From Cavia porcellus (taxonomy: Eukaryota; Chordata; Mammalia; Rodentia; Caviidae), in assembly GCF_034190915.1 (NCBI RefSeq), contig NW_026947493.1:39860501-39924500 (forward strand): 64,000 bases of DNA, read 5' to 3'. Each line of letters starts with the position of its first letter. The first letter of the stretch is position 1. The translations under genes were made by a program, and so were the position numbers. The notes under the pieces were generated by a model. It saw only the letters and a list, made by a program, of their open reading frames with translations. It made no database searches and was not told where the DNA came from. Shown piece after piece: positions 9,479-22,182 of this stretch.

Positions 9479-12400
9479 TTACACTAGGGAGACTAGATGG
9501 TATTTATACATGTTGGTTTGATTTATTTCACTTATGAGTATGGTCTCAAGTTGCATCCATTTATTTATAGATTTCTCAATGTGATCATTCTTTATAGTTA
9601 GGAGAACTCCATTGTATAAAAATACTATAACTTTTTATCCATTCCTCAGTTGATGGGCACTTACATTGTTTCCAAGACCTGGCTAATATAAATAGTGCTG
9701 CTGTAAACATGGGTGTACATATATTACTGGGATATGATGTTTTCAGCTCTTCTGGGAATATGCCTAGAGGTAGAATAGCTGGGTCAAATGGGACTTCCAA
9801 TCCCACCTTTTTGAGGACTCTCCAGACTGAAATCCACAGTTGTTGCATGAACACTCCCACGAACAGTGCAGGAGTGTTCCTTTTTTCCCACAGCCCCTCC
9901 AGCATTTGTTGTTGGTAGTTTTATTTCTCCTGGCCATTCTTTCTGGACTGAGATGGAATCACAGTGTGGTTTTAATTTGCATTTCTCTAATGAGTAATGA
10001 TGATGAACATTTTTTCATGTATTTATTTGCCATTTGTATTTCTTCATTTGAGAACTGTGTATTCATCTCAGATGCCTGTTTTTGGATTGGGTCATTGAAT
10101 TTCATGGGTCTGATTTTTTAAAATTCTTTATATGTTTTAGACAGAAGTCTTTTGTCTGAGGAACAGTTCACTAAGAATTTTTTCCCAGTTTGTGGGTTGT
10201 ATTTTCACTATGCTGGAGATTTCTTTTGACATGCAGAAACTTTTCCATAAGATGTGATCCCAGTTATTGATTCAGGGAAGTATTTCCCATGCAGTTTGAT
10301 TCCTGTTCATGAATTCTCTACCTACCCCTATGTCTTCAAGATTTTTACCTAATTTGTCTTCCAACAGATTTAGTGTTTCTACTTTACTATTCAGATCTTA
10401 GATTCATTTAGATTTTAGTTTAGTATATGGTGATAGGCATGGGTCTAGTTTTAGTTTTCAGCATACGGAGACCCAGTTTTTCCAGCCCCATTTATTAAGG
10501 AGACTGTCATTCTTCCAGTGAACATACTTTACCCCTTTACCAAAGATAAGGTGGGTGAGCATATTTTTAATTCTGGCAGTATTTTCTAATCTATTCCATT
10601 GATCTTCAGATCTGTTTTTATTCCAGTACCATGTTGATTTTATTACAGTTGCTTTGTAGTATAACATCAAGTTAGGGATTGTGATGCCTTACCTTTGCTG
10701 CTTAGAACTGTCTTTGCTATTCTAGTTGTCTTCTGGTTCCAGATGAATTTTAGGAGTGATTTCTCTAGATCTATGAGTTACATTGATGGTATTTTCATTG
10801 GGATTGCATTGAATCTGTATAACAGTTTTCGGAGAATGGCCATTTTACAATATTTATTCTTATCCAAGAGCAAGGGATGTCTTTCCATTTTCTGAGATCT
10901 TCTTCGATTTATTTTTCAGGGTATTATAATTTTCCTTGTATATATCTTTTACTTCTTTCCTGAGATTGATTCCTGAATTTTTCATATTTTTGGATGGTAG
11001 TGTGAAGGGTGTGGCTTTTCTTATTTATCTCTCAGTGATTTTGTTGTTAGTATATAGGCATGCTATTGATTTTGAGTATTGACTTTGTATTTAGCTACAT
11101 TGCTGAATTTATTTATTACATTTAGGGTTCTATCAATGGAGTTCTGGGGGTCTTCTATGTAGAATGTCATGTCATCTGCAAATAATGATAATTAAAGTTC
11201 CTCTTTCCCTATCTTTACTCCTTTTATTTCTCTCTCTTGTCTTATTGTTCTGGCTTGTATTTCCAGTACCATGTCGAATAGGAGTGGTGATAAGGGATAC
11301 CCTTGCCTTGTGCCTGATTTAAAGGTAAAGGTCCATAGTTTTTGTCTGTTTAATATGATACTGGCTGATGGTTTGTCATAGATGGCCTTTATCATATTGA
11401 GATAAAGACCATCTATTCCAATTTTCTGTACAGTTCTTATCATGAATGAATGTTGAACCTTATCAAAAGCTTTTCCTGCATCTATAAAAATGATCATGTG
11501 ATTCTTCCTTTTGGCTGTATTGATACGGTGGATTACATTTATTGATTTAACATATGCTCAAACATCCACGTATGCTCAGGATGAATCCCAATTGATCATG
11601 GTGTATAATTTTCTTGATGATTTGCTGTATCCTGTTTGCCAATATTTTATTGAGGATATTTGCATCTATGTTCATTATGGAGATTGCTCTATAGTTCTCT
11701 TTTTAGTTGGGTCTTTCCTAAGTTTTTGTACTAGGGTAATATTTGCTTTCAGGAATGACTTAGGAAGAATTGCTTCTTTTTTTTTTTATTTCATTGAAGA
11801 TTTTGAGGCATATTCGCATTAAGTCTTCTTTGTGTTTCTTGTAGAATTCCACAGTGAATGGGTCTGGGCCTGGGCTGTACTTTGTAGGTAAGAACTTAAT
11901 TACTTTTTCAATATCATTAATAGAGAATGGGTTATTCAGCAGTTTTATATGTTCTTTACTCAGGTTTGATACTTCATACATTCTAGGAATCTGTCCCTTT
12001 CTTCTGTGTTATCGAACCTATGAGAGTAGAGGTTTTCGAAATAGATGTTGATGATCTTCTGTATTTCCATGGGGTCTGTGGTGATTTCACCTTTTTCATT
12101 CCTTATTGAATGAATTTGAGACTTTTATTTCATTTTTTAAAATAAAGTTGAGTAGGAGCTTACAAGTTTATTTATTCTTTCAAAGTACCAACTTTTTGAA
12201 TCATTGATTCTTTGTATTGTTTTCTAAGTCTCTATTGCATTAAATTCTGCTCTGATTTTTACAATTTCCTCCCTTCTTTTGGCTTTGGGCTTGACTTTCA
12301 CTTCTTTTTCTAAGTGTTTGAGGTGTGGTATCAGGTTATTTATTTGTGTTTGTTCTGTTTTCCTGATGTGGGCACTCAGTGCAATGAATTTTCCTCTGAG

Positions 12401-13278
12401 GACCACTTTCTTTGCATTCCACAGATTCTGGAAAGTTGTATTTGTATTTTCATTTGCTTGTAGATATTGTACAATTTCTTCTTTAATTTCCTCTGTGACC
12501 CACTGATTGTCCAGAATGTATTATTCAATTTCCATGTTTTTGTGGGGATTTTGCAGTTTCTTTTATCATTAATTTCTAGTTTCATGGTGTTATGATCTGA
12601 TAACATGCATGTGATTATTTCAATTCTTTTGCATTTGCTTAAATATGTTCTGTGGGTTAGTATATGGTATATTTTAATGAATATCCCATGTACTGCTGAA
12701 AAAAAACTATGTTCTGATGTTGTTGAATGGAACACTCTCTATACAATGATCAGGTCCATTTGTTCCAGGTGTCATTAAGTTCTGTTAATTCTTTGCTGAT
12801 TTTCTGTCTGATTAAGCTGTCCCTTTGTGTGAATCGTGTGTTAAATTGTCCTGTTATAAATGTGTTGTTGCTTATTTGATTTTCATTTCTGTTAGTACTT
12901 GCTTTGTTTAGCTGGGTGCTCTGTAATTTGATGCATATATATTTAAGATTGTTATCTCTTCCTCTTGAAGTTTTCCCCTAACTAGTATGTAGTGACCTTC
13001 TTTATCTCTTCAGATCATTCTTGGTTTGAAGTTCACATTGTCTGCAAAGAGAATAGCTACCCCCACTTCTTTTCTGTTCCTATTGCGTGAAGTATTTTTC
13101 TCCATCCTTTGACTATCAGTCTATGAGTTTTCTTTTGGGTTAGATGGGTTTCTTGTAGACAGCATATGGTTGGATGTTGTTTCTTGATCCATTCTGCCAG
13201 TCTGTTTCTTTTAATTGGTGAATGAATACCATTAACATTAATAGTTATAACTGTTATACATTTGTTTATGTTGCACAT
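9479..13278 (-). pseudogene. L1 ORF2 (endonuclease-reverse transcriptase), decayed
   Basis: The length is about 1,266 codons, normal for L1 ORF2p. The start ATG at 13278 opens 'MCNINKCITVITINVNG', and the next residues include the endonuclease signature 'CCLQETHL'. The frame runs intact to 13057. Later pieces are the endonuclease/linker at 12376-12735, a thumb/linker segment at 12224-12406, palm at 11192-11497 ('[13 protein letters not shown]'), and C-terminal segments at 10458-10670 and 9585-9905. The FADD box is present at the nucleotide level near 11165-11185 but out of frame with the preceding block. ORF2 ends at the TAA complement at 9479-9481, aligned with the other copies. It is non-functional. 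Confidence 0.9.
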
Positions 13279-13286
13279 GTTATGTT

Positions 13287-14327
13287 TCTTCTGTTGTTTC
13301 TTTATCTTTCCATTTTGTATAATTGTCTGCCTTGCTTAGTGGTTTTTTCCTGTGACTGTCTTTCCTAGACTGTCTTTCAGTATTCTTTGCAGGCTTTGTT
13401 GGGTGATCATGAGATTCCTGTTATTCTTTGTCATGGAAGTATCTTTTTTCTCCACCCATCTTGAAGGACAGTTTTTCAGGGTACATCAGTCTAGGTTGGA
13501 GATTGTTTTCCTTTAGGATGTGAAATACTTCACTTCGTGCTCTTCTTGACTTCACTGTTCAGGTTGAGAAGTCTGCTGTTATTCTGATAGGCTTTCCTTT
13601 AGAGATGATCTGTCTTTTCTCTCTAACAGGTTTTAATATTCTATTCTTATATTGGATTTCTGGGATGGTGATTATTATATCTGGGTATGGTTTTATTTTG
13701 CTTATAGCTATTTGGAGTTCTATATGCTTCACTAATCTCAATGTCAGTTTCCATTCTCATATTTGGGAAATTTTTAGCTCTTAATTCTGTAAATAGCTTT
13801 TTGATAGCATTTGTGTTGTCCCCTTCTTTTTCATTTATCCCTATCAATCTTATGTTGTTTTTCTTTGCATCATCTTGAAGCTGTTGAATTATTATTTTCT
13901 GATTTGTTGCTATTTTTAAAAGATCTTTTCTTTCCTTTCTATTAGCTGCAATTTTTCTTTGAGGTCTGAAATTGTATCTTCATTTTTGTTGATGTGGTTT
14001 TGACAACTTTCAATGGAATTTTTGATTTCTTTGAGTCTGCTTCATGTATGCTGTATGTTTCTTATATAGTTCATCCAGGGATTCTGTCTTTTTGCTTTGC
14101 TCCTCTAATTTCATAACTGTCTTCTTTAGATATGTTCAGTATCTCTTTCATTAATTTTATCATTTCTTTTTTATCTGGGAGATTATTTCTAATTTCAATT
14201 CCTTTAAAGCTTCCAAGATTTGCTTCTTTATTCCATTTGCTATTATTTCAGGTATATGGCATATATTTTCTTCTATGTACATGGCTCCTAAGCTTTGTTG
14301 GGATAGGCTGGAGGTTTGAGATTGCAT
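13287..14327 (-). pseudogene. L1 ORF1 (RNA-binding protein), decayed
   Basis: The start is the ATG at 14325-14327 (reverse complement of 'cat' in 'attgcatttt'), aligned with the start 'MQSQTSS' of L1-C. The RRM block 'MIGINEKEGDNTN' is readable at 13647-13847, and the C-terminal domain piece at 13559-13741. The usual stop after 'KPLSKADN' has been lost (TAT for TAA), so the frame would run on to a TAA just before the ORF2 start, if no frameshift intervened. Several frameshifts do intervene. The exact end is therefore approximate. Confidence 0.85.
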
Positions 14328-14926
14328 TTTGGTACTTCATCTTGTCTTGTCATTTTCCTATATTTCCATGTTTCAAGTGATGTTCCAAAGCTTCGCCTGG
14401 GTATGTTGGAAATCACCTCTTATGCCCTTGGCTCCTGTGACTGAATGGAAGTTGCTGAGTATGGTCCAGTCAGGCCCACATGATGTCCCGTGCCACCTCT
14501 AGTGTTCCAGATAGCTGGTCTGGCTCCTATCAACTGTGGGTGATGGTCTAAACCTCTCCCTGTGCAAGCACCGATGCATTGATTGTCATTTCAAGTGCCC
14601 TCAACTCCCCTGATTGAAGAAAGTCACTGGGTGGGGTCTAGTTTGGCGGCAAAATCTCCCAAGTCTAGTCTACTGTGTATGGAAGCCAGGCAGGCACTTT
14701 ACCCCTGGGAGTGATGACCTTAAACTCTCCCAGGGCCCGTGCTGAGGTGCTGGAGCTCACCCCCTCAACAGCCCAAGTTTCCTGATTCAAAGAAGGTCAC
14801 TGGCTCTGTCTAGCCAGGTTGCAAAATCTGCAGAGCCCAGTCTAGTGTGGCTGGAAGCTGGGCAGGCTCCTAACCACTAGGAGTGATGATCTTAAACTCT
14901 CCTGGGGCCCATGATGAGGTGCTTCT
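14328..14926 (-). promoter_or_regulatory. L1-B 5' UTR of 171-172-bp tandem monomers
   Basis: Three tandem units are visible. The landmark 'tgatg(g/a)tct(a)aac(c/t)ct' occurs at 14541, 14712 and 14884, spacings 171 and 172. Each unit also carries a 'ggaagc..ggcaggc' segment and a 'tcactgg' segment. The same monomer, in sense orientation and the same period, forms the 5' UTR of L1-C. Monomeric 5' UTRs act as internal Pol II promoters in rodent L1s, and promoter activity here is inference from that. Confidence 0.85.
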
Positions 14927-15017
14927 CTTTAGTTTTTTATACTAGGAGACAACAGGATGTTGACCCATGTGATTCTGTCCTATTTCATCTATGAACATGA
15001 TCTCGAGTTGTATGTAT

Positions 15018-15257
15018 TTACCTACAAAGGCCTTGAGGTCGTCTTTCTTTATAGTCGAGTAGCTTTCCTGTGTATAAAAATGCTATAACACTCTCATCCA
15101 TTCTGTAGTTGATTGCGAAGCTACCCCCACTTTTTTCTGATTCCCTATTACATGGACCATTGTTTTCTCTCTTTTGACTTTCAGTGTATGAATTTTCTTT
15201 CAAGTAAAATGTGTTTCTTGTATAAAGTATATTGGTGGATTCTGTCTCCTGATCCAC
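15018..15257 (-). pseudogene. Deletion-fused ORF2 remnant reading across the junction
   Basis: An uninterrupted 79-residue frame starts in the ORF2 N-terminal region, with 'SEKSGGSF' corresponding to the L1-B endonuclease position near 13057. It continues without a break into the ORF2 C-terminal tail ('YRMDESVIAFLYT', equivalent to the C-terminal block encoded at 9585-9905 in L1-B). The deletion is therefore in frame in this copy. Whether the fused product ever had a role is unknown. In the second copy, stop codons interrupt parts of the corresponding frames. Confidence 0.7.
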
Positions 15258-15424
15258 TCAGTTTCTTTTTAATTGATAAATTGAGGCCATTTACATTAAT
15301 GGTTATGGTCAATATGCAGTGGCTTTTCTCTCTTATGCTATTTTCCCTCTGCCTACTTTCCCCCTCATTCAGTTGTCTGTCCCAGTCAGTGATTCCCCTC
15401 TGTTGCTGTTCCTGGAACCATGGT

Positions 15425-16430
15425 CATTTTTAACTCTCTCTAGGATGTCCTTCAGTATTCTTTTTAGGGTTGATTTTTTTGGTCATGAATTCCTTTAGTT
15501 GTTTTCTGTCATGAAAATCTCTCGTTTCTCTGTTAATTTTGAAAGATAGTTTGTAGTGTATATCAATCTGGGTTGGAAGTTGCTTTCTTTCAGAACTTGA
15601 AATACTTCACTCTAAGCTCCTATTGACATGATGGTTTGTGTTGAGAATTCTGTCATGATTCTGATGGGTTTTTACCTTATTAGTGATCTGTTTCTTTTCT
15701 ATAACAGTTTTTACTATTCTGTTCTGTGCTAAATTTCTGGAATCATGATTATTATATTGTCTAGGTATAGATTTATTTTGGTTATGACTAGCTGGAGTTC
15801 CAAATACCACATTTATTTGTATGTCAGATCCTTTTCCCATGCTTGGGAAGTTTTCTGGTATTTCTTTTGCAAGTCAACTTTTCATGTCATTTATGTTGGC
15901 CCCTGCCTTTTTGCTGACAACTTTATTCTTATTTTTCTTTAGGTCATCTTGTAGCCATTGAATGAATTGTTATTTCCTGGTTCCTTGTTATTTTAAAGAG
16001 ATTTTTCCTTTCGCAATTGATAGCTGCAAACCTTTCTTTAAGGTCTGAAAGTCTATCTTCAGTTTCTTTCAAACAGTTTTGCCAACTTTCAATGGAGCTT
16101 TTGATTTCCTGTGTATCTCTTTGAATCTGTTTCATTCAATCTAAATGTTCCTTATATTACTCACTCAAGGTTTCCCTCATTGTCGTATGTTCTTCTATTG
16201 TTTAATCTATCTTTTCTTTAGCTACATTTAGCAATTCTTTTATTAAAATGTTTTTCATTTCTTCTTTTACCTGAGATTGTATTTCTGTTCTAATTTCTTT
16301 CATAACCTCAGGAAGTTGTTTTACTTCAGATACCACTACTTCAGAAATTTCAGGTTTGTGATTCCCAATCTTTTCTGTGTTTATATCTCTTTAACTTTTT
16401 CTGCATGGGTTGGAGGCCAGAGTCTGCCTT
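15425..16430 (-). pseudogene. ORF1 of HAL1-like copy 1, decayed
   Basis: This is the L1 ORF1-type RNA-binding protein. A coiled-coil piece is readable at 15944-16135 ('RLSDLKERF'), and an RRM/CTD piece at 15607-15840. Upstream, 16200-16330 encodes the charged 'KEEMKN'-type helix. The C-terminal end near 15425-15480 has the 'FHDRK' region common to the L1 ORF1s here. Frameshifts separate the blocks. Sequence divergence from L1-A to L1-C ORF1 is clearly greater than among those three, so this is a separate lineage. Confidence 0.7.
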
Positions 16431-16690
16431 TTGCTTCTTTGTCTTGATATTTTCCCGGACTCTTCCAGAGAAGAAGGTAGTGGGGTCCCAGGCACTTCCT
16501 GCATTTGTGACAATTTCTCTAAAGTGACTGGCTGGTTCTCCTGGCTAATGCTGACTAAGGTATTCACTGGTGGCCACTGGGTATACTGACGCAGGGCTAG
16601 CTGCTGCTTTTCCCAGCCCACCCTAGCTACAGGCAGTTGGCAGCATCCCCAGTGGTGGCTGGTGTGCCAAAGACCTGATTTTAAATTCAT

Positions 16691-17302
16691 ATATTTTAAA
16701 ATTATTTTTTATTTAAAATTACAATTATATAGAAGCTTCAGGCAGAATTTCACATAGGAAAAATATAATAAATCAGTAACCATATAATAAACTGAGCTAA
16801 CATTTTTACCAAGAGTTACCTGTGTAGCTTAAGGAGATACTAAAATAAAGCATATTTTCAAGCCCAAATTTAAGTATTTTTATATTAGGAAGGCCTATTA
16901 CAGATTTTTCCAGTCTCTTACCTTTTAAAAAGTGTTTTTTGTATATTTAAATAGTAAGTTTTGAGGAAGATATGATGCTGTGTTGTCACTAGCTTTGGTA
17001 TCAAGTAAAACATAAGGCTTGTGTTTCATACGCCCTTTGTATTTTTATATTAAAATTTCCAGGCATTCACTCATGGATTGATCCCTGTGTGAAAGATGAT
17101 GAGTATAAGAAAGCTTTACACAGAAACCCTGCCACAGTGATTTCTTCTTCTTGTCCTCATTCTAGGGTTTCTCAGCCAAGATGCTTCTGTTTCAAAATTA
17201 CCTGCTCCCATTGTCCACACATTTGATTGACTTTGGCATTTATGAACTTTCTAATAATTTGTGCTCTCATGTGAGATATGGACAAATTTCAGAGCAGCAG
17301 AA

Positions 17303-17304
<2 letters not shown>
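16691..17304. other. Unique AT-rich sequence, nothing recognised
   Basis: No coding or repeat signature was recognised. A 'tttccag|gcattcactc' acceptor-like string at about 17060 precedes a short open stretch, but no matching exon structure or known protein is evident. Confidence 0.4.
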
Positions 17305-17344
<40 letters not shown>

Positions 17345-17373
17345 CCTCCCTCCCTCCCTCCCTCCCTCCCTCT
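17305..17373. repeat. (TC)n followed by (TCCC)n microsatellite
   Basis: About 18 TC units pass directly into about eight TCCC units. The tract is entirely pyrimidine on the plus strand. Confidence 0.95.
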
Positions 17374-20300
17374 CTTTGTTTTATTTCTATGCCCTAGATT
17401 ATCTAAACTTATTTGTGTGTTGAGTTGATTATATTTAAGAGGAGTTGAGATTTTTTGTGAAAATAATCAAAACCCCTTTTCTCTGCTGTAGACTACCATT
17501 TTAGTGACTGAAATAGAACTAGAAAGCACTGATAGTATCAGTTGAAATCTTTTCACCTCCCAGATGAGAAAATTAGGATAAGAAAAATTTGGCATTTGTC
17601 CTACACCATCTGAGTAATAATTTAGACAGCTTGGCTATAGTCACTGGCCTTTATGATTGTATTGTTTCTGCTTTAAACCAAATAAATGGTAACTTGCATA
17701 AGAAATAAGTCATCAAACTTTTTAATTTCCATGTGGGATAGGAAGAGTGAAAAAGACATTGTACTTTAGACTCAAATTACAAAGTACTTGGATTCTCCTG
17801 ATAGTACCAGATTTTGATACTGTGATATTGTGATGGGTCAGTATCACTGGTTAGGTGGTGTGCATGTATAAATAGATGGACTATAAGGCTTTTGCTTAAA
17901 CCAGATCTTCATACTGCTTTCTACTAAATGTTTTCTTCTTATTGACTTAGGAAATCTTCATTGTAGCTTCGTAACTTGAATAAAAAGACCAAGATTAGCT
18001 ATCATTACTTTAGTTTTTTCATTACAGCAGGCAGAAGAATGCTTTGGGAAAAATAGTTCTGGTGGTCAGAGTATAAAATCAGCTGCCTAGATTATAAAGG
18101 GCTATCATAATTGGTGCATTGAAAACTACAGTTGTATAGGCTTGCTTTTCAGAGGAGCAACATATTTAAATAATTAAATTGTATACTTTTTATAATGAAA
18201 TTTTCATAATCAAAGAGGGAGCTGAGAAAAAATATAACACTGGAAAGGTGGCCAATTCCAAGAGGCTGGGTGGCCCATTCCTGTTAGTTCTGGGGATGAT
18301 GAGAAGTAGATTGCTTAACCTTCTCATGATTTTGGTTACCCTTCCTTAAAATAATGCATTAATATGCTTTAGTATCCTTAGAGAAATAAGATCCATGAAA
18401 TTAGATTCCCAAACTGAATGTTTAATTATCAAAACTATTTTAAAGTTTTCCTCTTATGTTTGTTTATGGTGGGTAACTATATATTTAATTTGTATTTTAA
18501 AACAGTCTTATTACTTTAAATCCGATATAGATATGGCAGAAAGTCCAAAAATATCTTATTTGTGTAGTGATTGCCTAAATGTAGCAGAGTTCACATGCCT
18601 CATTTCAGACCATCTCTGGGACTTGTGAAATCCATCCATTTGTTCATTTCTCTGGGAGACCTTTTCTGTTCTTGCATCTATCACACTATGTTGTGATAAA
18701 TAATGCAGTGCCTTTCCAACAGTTTCCTTGGCCATTTAAGGGATACATTTTAAAAAGAGAACAAGCAGACACAGAAATGGAAATTAACCCCAAGCCTGCC
18801 AGTCCTCATCAGGAATAATGGCATCATATAATTCCAGGGTTAAATGAGAAGTAGGTGCCTTTTACCGAGTTCAGTTCTTTGTCCTTGCTTTAGTGTGTCA
18901 TTGTAGCAACTGTCATGTAAGGTTAATGACAGCCCCTCATTACCCTTGTCAAATATGTAATAATGTGGCCCAACAACGGGTCTGAATGGCTTCTGCTTGT
19001 CAGACCTCTGTGTTTTGCCTACCAGATGGTCACTGTGCTTGGAGAGGCCCTTGCTCAGATCCATCACACTGATATCCTGCACACGTGTGTGCGGGAAGCT
19101 ATTCCCCCAATGGGACAGTGTGTGGCTAGCATACTAATTGAGCACAGCAAGACAATTGCAGACTTTATTCTCCTTCCCCAAATCCCTGTTAGTTTTTCTG
19201 TTAGGCTCTGGAGAAAGACGGCAGATAGGCACTCCTTGCCTTTCTCCTATTATTTTCAGTGATACACAACACTTCTCCGCTGTGATATGTACAGGTTTTC
19301 AAGCCTTTTATTTGGATCATTTGAGATGTAGCACCCATGAAATTTGCACATTCTATTCTTGGAGATGTAAAAACAAAGGAGGAAAAGCTTCCCTGAGGAA
19401 AGTGGCAGGAGGCAGGGCTTACTGGCAAAGAGCTACAGTCCAGGTGGCAGGAAACTAGACTCCCAGCCATGACCTTGTGCAGAGTCACTTCTTGTCTCAG
19501 CTGACACTTGCCCTTTCCACAGGAAGATCTCCTGGCTAAAGGTGAGAGAGACATTCATGCCCATTTGCAAGAAGGATTCTCTGTCCTCTCTTGAAGGTCT
19601 TTCAATGGGCCCCTGCTTTTCTTTCATTAGTATATTTTTTTAACATCAGATCACGTTCTCAAAAGTGAATTGTGGTTTCTATTGCTTCTAAAATCAACTA
19701 TAAAAAGGTGAATAGCATATGCAAATTCAGCTATATGACAAGGTATCTTTCCCCTTACTGATCTAATCTCACAGTTTTTTTTAAACTGTGAAAATTAAAA
19801 ACAATCTGTATTTTTTGTGTGTCCAAGTTTTCTTAACTTTAAATCTTTGCTTATGTCTACTATCTATGTGGATCTCTCTGCTGCTTTCTTTCAAAAGCAT
19901 GTCTTCAAAACCATGTCTTAAAGACATTATTGAATGTATTTTTCCCAAATTCAATATACCCCTGAAACCTCTGCTTCTCCACATATTCCTAAAAAGATAA
20001 ATTCTTTCCATATTATTATATATTAAAAATAATTATTTTTAGGAGTTCAGGAATTTTTCTAATGATTTTTGAAGACAAAAAAGTGAGTGTTAGTTGAGAC
20101 CAAATTACAAGATTAAATATAGGAGGAAAACAAGTGTTTGGACCATTCCATTCTGAATTATAGTGGTTTTTTACTCCATAGCAGATGCCCCACTTTCTAC
20201 ATTCCTCACTGAAGACTTGGACGTTACCATTTGTGTTCCTATTTGTTTCCAAAAGAGGTCACAAACTCCTTGCCAGGAGATGAGTGGAGACTTCCCTGTA

Positions 20301-21764
20301 GGGTATAAGTGACCACCTGGTAATATGGGTGGTACAGGGAGCAGCCATCTCTTGGAGTAAGTGTAGTTACTCCAAGCCACAGGGCAGTGTCAATGCCAAC
20401 TCCCTTTATAACCTCTGTGATGCTTTTCCAGGTTTTCTGCTGGCACCCCTCTCTATATTAACTTAACAAGTGACATGTTCTTTATATGATCCACCTTTGA
20501 GACCACAAATGATCATGAGTGAAGCAGTCATTTAGTTCTGGAGGGAAGAGATGCTCACAGTCTGCTAGGAAGTTTACCAGCACCAGCCCTGTCCTCCACT
20601 GAGGGTGGGGAAGCCTTACTTTGCACAAAATTGATGACCTTGGGAGTAGTGAAGATGAAGAGAATGAAATAAACCAGCCACTTTGTTAACCCTTCAAGAT
20701 GGGAAAGGAAATAAAGCCTTACACATTTCTAACTCAGTCTTCCAGGAGGAGGATGCTATTTCAAATGATTTTAGATTTGATATTTGCTGAGTTTTGCTTT
20801 TTTTTTTTTTTTTTTTCTCCAACAACTATGTGCAAATTTTGGCACATGTTGAGTAAGTTGGTTTCTAAATGAGATCTCAACAACCAAAAGACACTTCTGT
20901 TTTCACTCTGATTTCAGATTCATTTTCCCCACAAGTTTTGCTTATATTGTTTCATTTAGTTGCATTCCTCCTCAAAATTACATAGCACATATGCATTACG
21001 TTCACAGCATTTCTAATCTTCAGTGATCATTTGCTCCAAATATCAAGTAACTTATACTCTGTATTGATTATTTAACAATCATACTTTTGTCTCTTTATGA
21101 GGCATCTAATATATTAAGTATTACTCAGAATTGTAGCAGGTAATAATATAAAATTCCTGGTTTATTACTATCTAATAATAGAAATAGGTAAATAAACAGA
21201 TAAGACTTACCATCCAAAATGTCCTGCTCCATATTTTTTCCAACCTGACCCAATTTTCTCTCATTTATTACATTTAAATCAGTACTCTTCCACATCTGTT
21301 TCTGTGGGTGACCACTTTAAGCCAATGTTGTAAATTCTTACCTATTTGTACATCTCATGTTATATGTTTCTCTAGTAAACCCTGACTGATGTAATCCTTC
21401 TCTGCTTTCACATGTTGCAATATATCTTGTAGCATCAACCAATTGGTTTCTACAATGGATTTTCCTTCTCCACTTCCTGCCTCTACCTGCCCCTTTTCCA
21501 GTGGGAATTCAGCAGTAGGTCATTATAATTACTCCCTTGCAAATTCCTTCAATTGCTTTGCTCCTGTTTTCACCCACCATATTTTCTACCCACAATATTT
21601 TTCTGGCAAGACCCCAAATCAGGATAAATCCAACCATCTGTCTCCCCTGTGGCTACATCTGAGCAGTTTATTGTGGCTGGAGAAAATTATAAACTGGTCA
21701 GATAGGTTTTCCTTCAATTTTATCAACACTAATTCAAACAAATACTTCACATAACCCTGAAATT
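17374..21764. other. Unique intergenic sequence
   Basis: No exon, RNA gene or confidently named repeat was seen. Poly-T tracts occur near 20798-20817. Several short frames around 18840-19630 are not conserved-looking, and overlap on both strands, so none is called. Confidence 0.4.
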
Positions 21765-22014
21765 TCTAACAAACCAGATTCAAATAAGAAGAGTAAGTAA
21801 TACAGGGCTTCAGTTGAAGTTAATAAGAAATTAAGAATAGTTACCATAATATATCCTGCTATTTTTGGGACAGCTGATTGTGCTCTAAACTATAGTATGA
21901 GTAGACATACTGGAACAGAATAAATTCAAACTAAACAGAGCAATAAGACTAATGGGGCTTTAAAATCCTGATACACTATTAACAGTGTCCTCTGCCTTCC
22001 TTTTTTTAGACAAT
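21765..22014. repeat. 250-bp direct repeat, copy A
   Basis: It is identical to 23062-23311 over 250 bases except for one base (A versus C in 'ctct(a/c)aactatag'). The sequence belongs to the L1 long-form 3' UTR ('atatatcctgctatttttgg'). Here it stands alone between non-L1 sequences. Confidence 0.95.
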
Positions 22015-22182
22015 GTGTCTCTAGTAAGCAACCCCAAAAGACTACTCATAGTATATCTATTTCTGCCTCTTCATTTCTCCCCATCTCCTATCCCTGAGCA
22101 ATTTTCAGCCATTATGCCAGCCACCTATTTGGACACTTCCCCTTCATCATTCACACTGCAAAATGTATGAATTTTTTTAAAG

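Larger units (their letters stand above)
8908..14926 (-). mobile_element. L1 retrotransposon 'L1-B', essentially full length, decayed
   Basis: This minus-strand L1 of about 6.0 kb has a poly-T (A-tail) at 8908-8925, a 3' UTR to 9478, ORF2 9479-13278, ORF1 to 14327 and a 5' UTR of 171-172-bp tandem units up to about 14926. It keeps the intact ATG of both ORFs, but numerous stops and frameshifts disable it. It shares the short 3' UTR and the 171-bp monomers with L1-C (39734-48596). The flanks ('cttttcttttta' left, 'cttctctttagtttttta' right) hint at a degraded target-site duplication, but not convincingly. Its 5' end sits against the truncated 3' side of the HAL1-like element at 14930. Confidence 0.93.
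14930..16690 (-). mobile_element. HAL1-like element copy 1: L1 with most of ORF2 deleted
   Basis: This minus-strand L1 derivative keeps part of its 5' UTR (about 16690-16430), ORF1 (about 16425-15425), the first part of ORF2, and then jumps directly to the last ORF2 codons at about 15117. Compared with L1-B, about 3.4 kb covering most of the endonuclease and all of the reverse transcriptase is missing. The joint is the same as in the element at 22171-25665. It is 5'-truncated, and its 3' side is cut where L1-B begins. The structure matches the published class of half-LINEs (HAL1), which encode only ORF1p and rely on L1 in trans. Family identity with a named HAL1 cannot be decided here. Confidence 0.75.

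Noticed and set aside
14328..14926. 171-bp period equal to the length of primate alpha-satellite monomers
   Set aside because: The units lie directly upstream of L1 ORF1 in two separate elements and lack alpha-satellite sequence. The shared length is coincidence.
17040..17180. Acceptor-like 'tttccag' followed by an open stretch
   Set aside because: No donor site, no recognisable protein and no neighbouring exon could be found.
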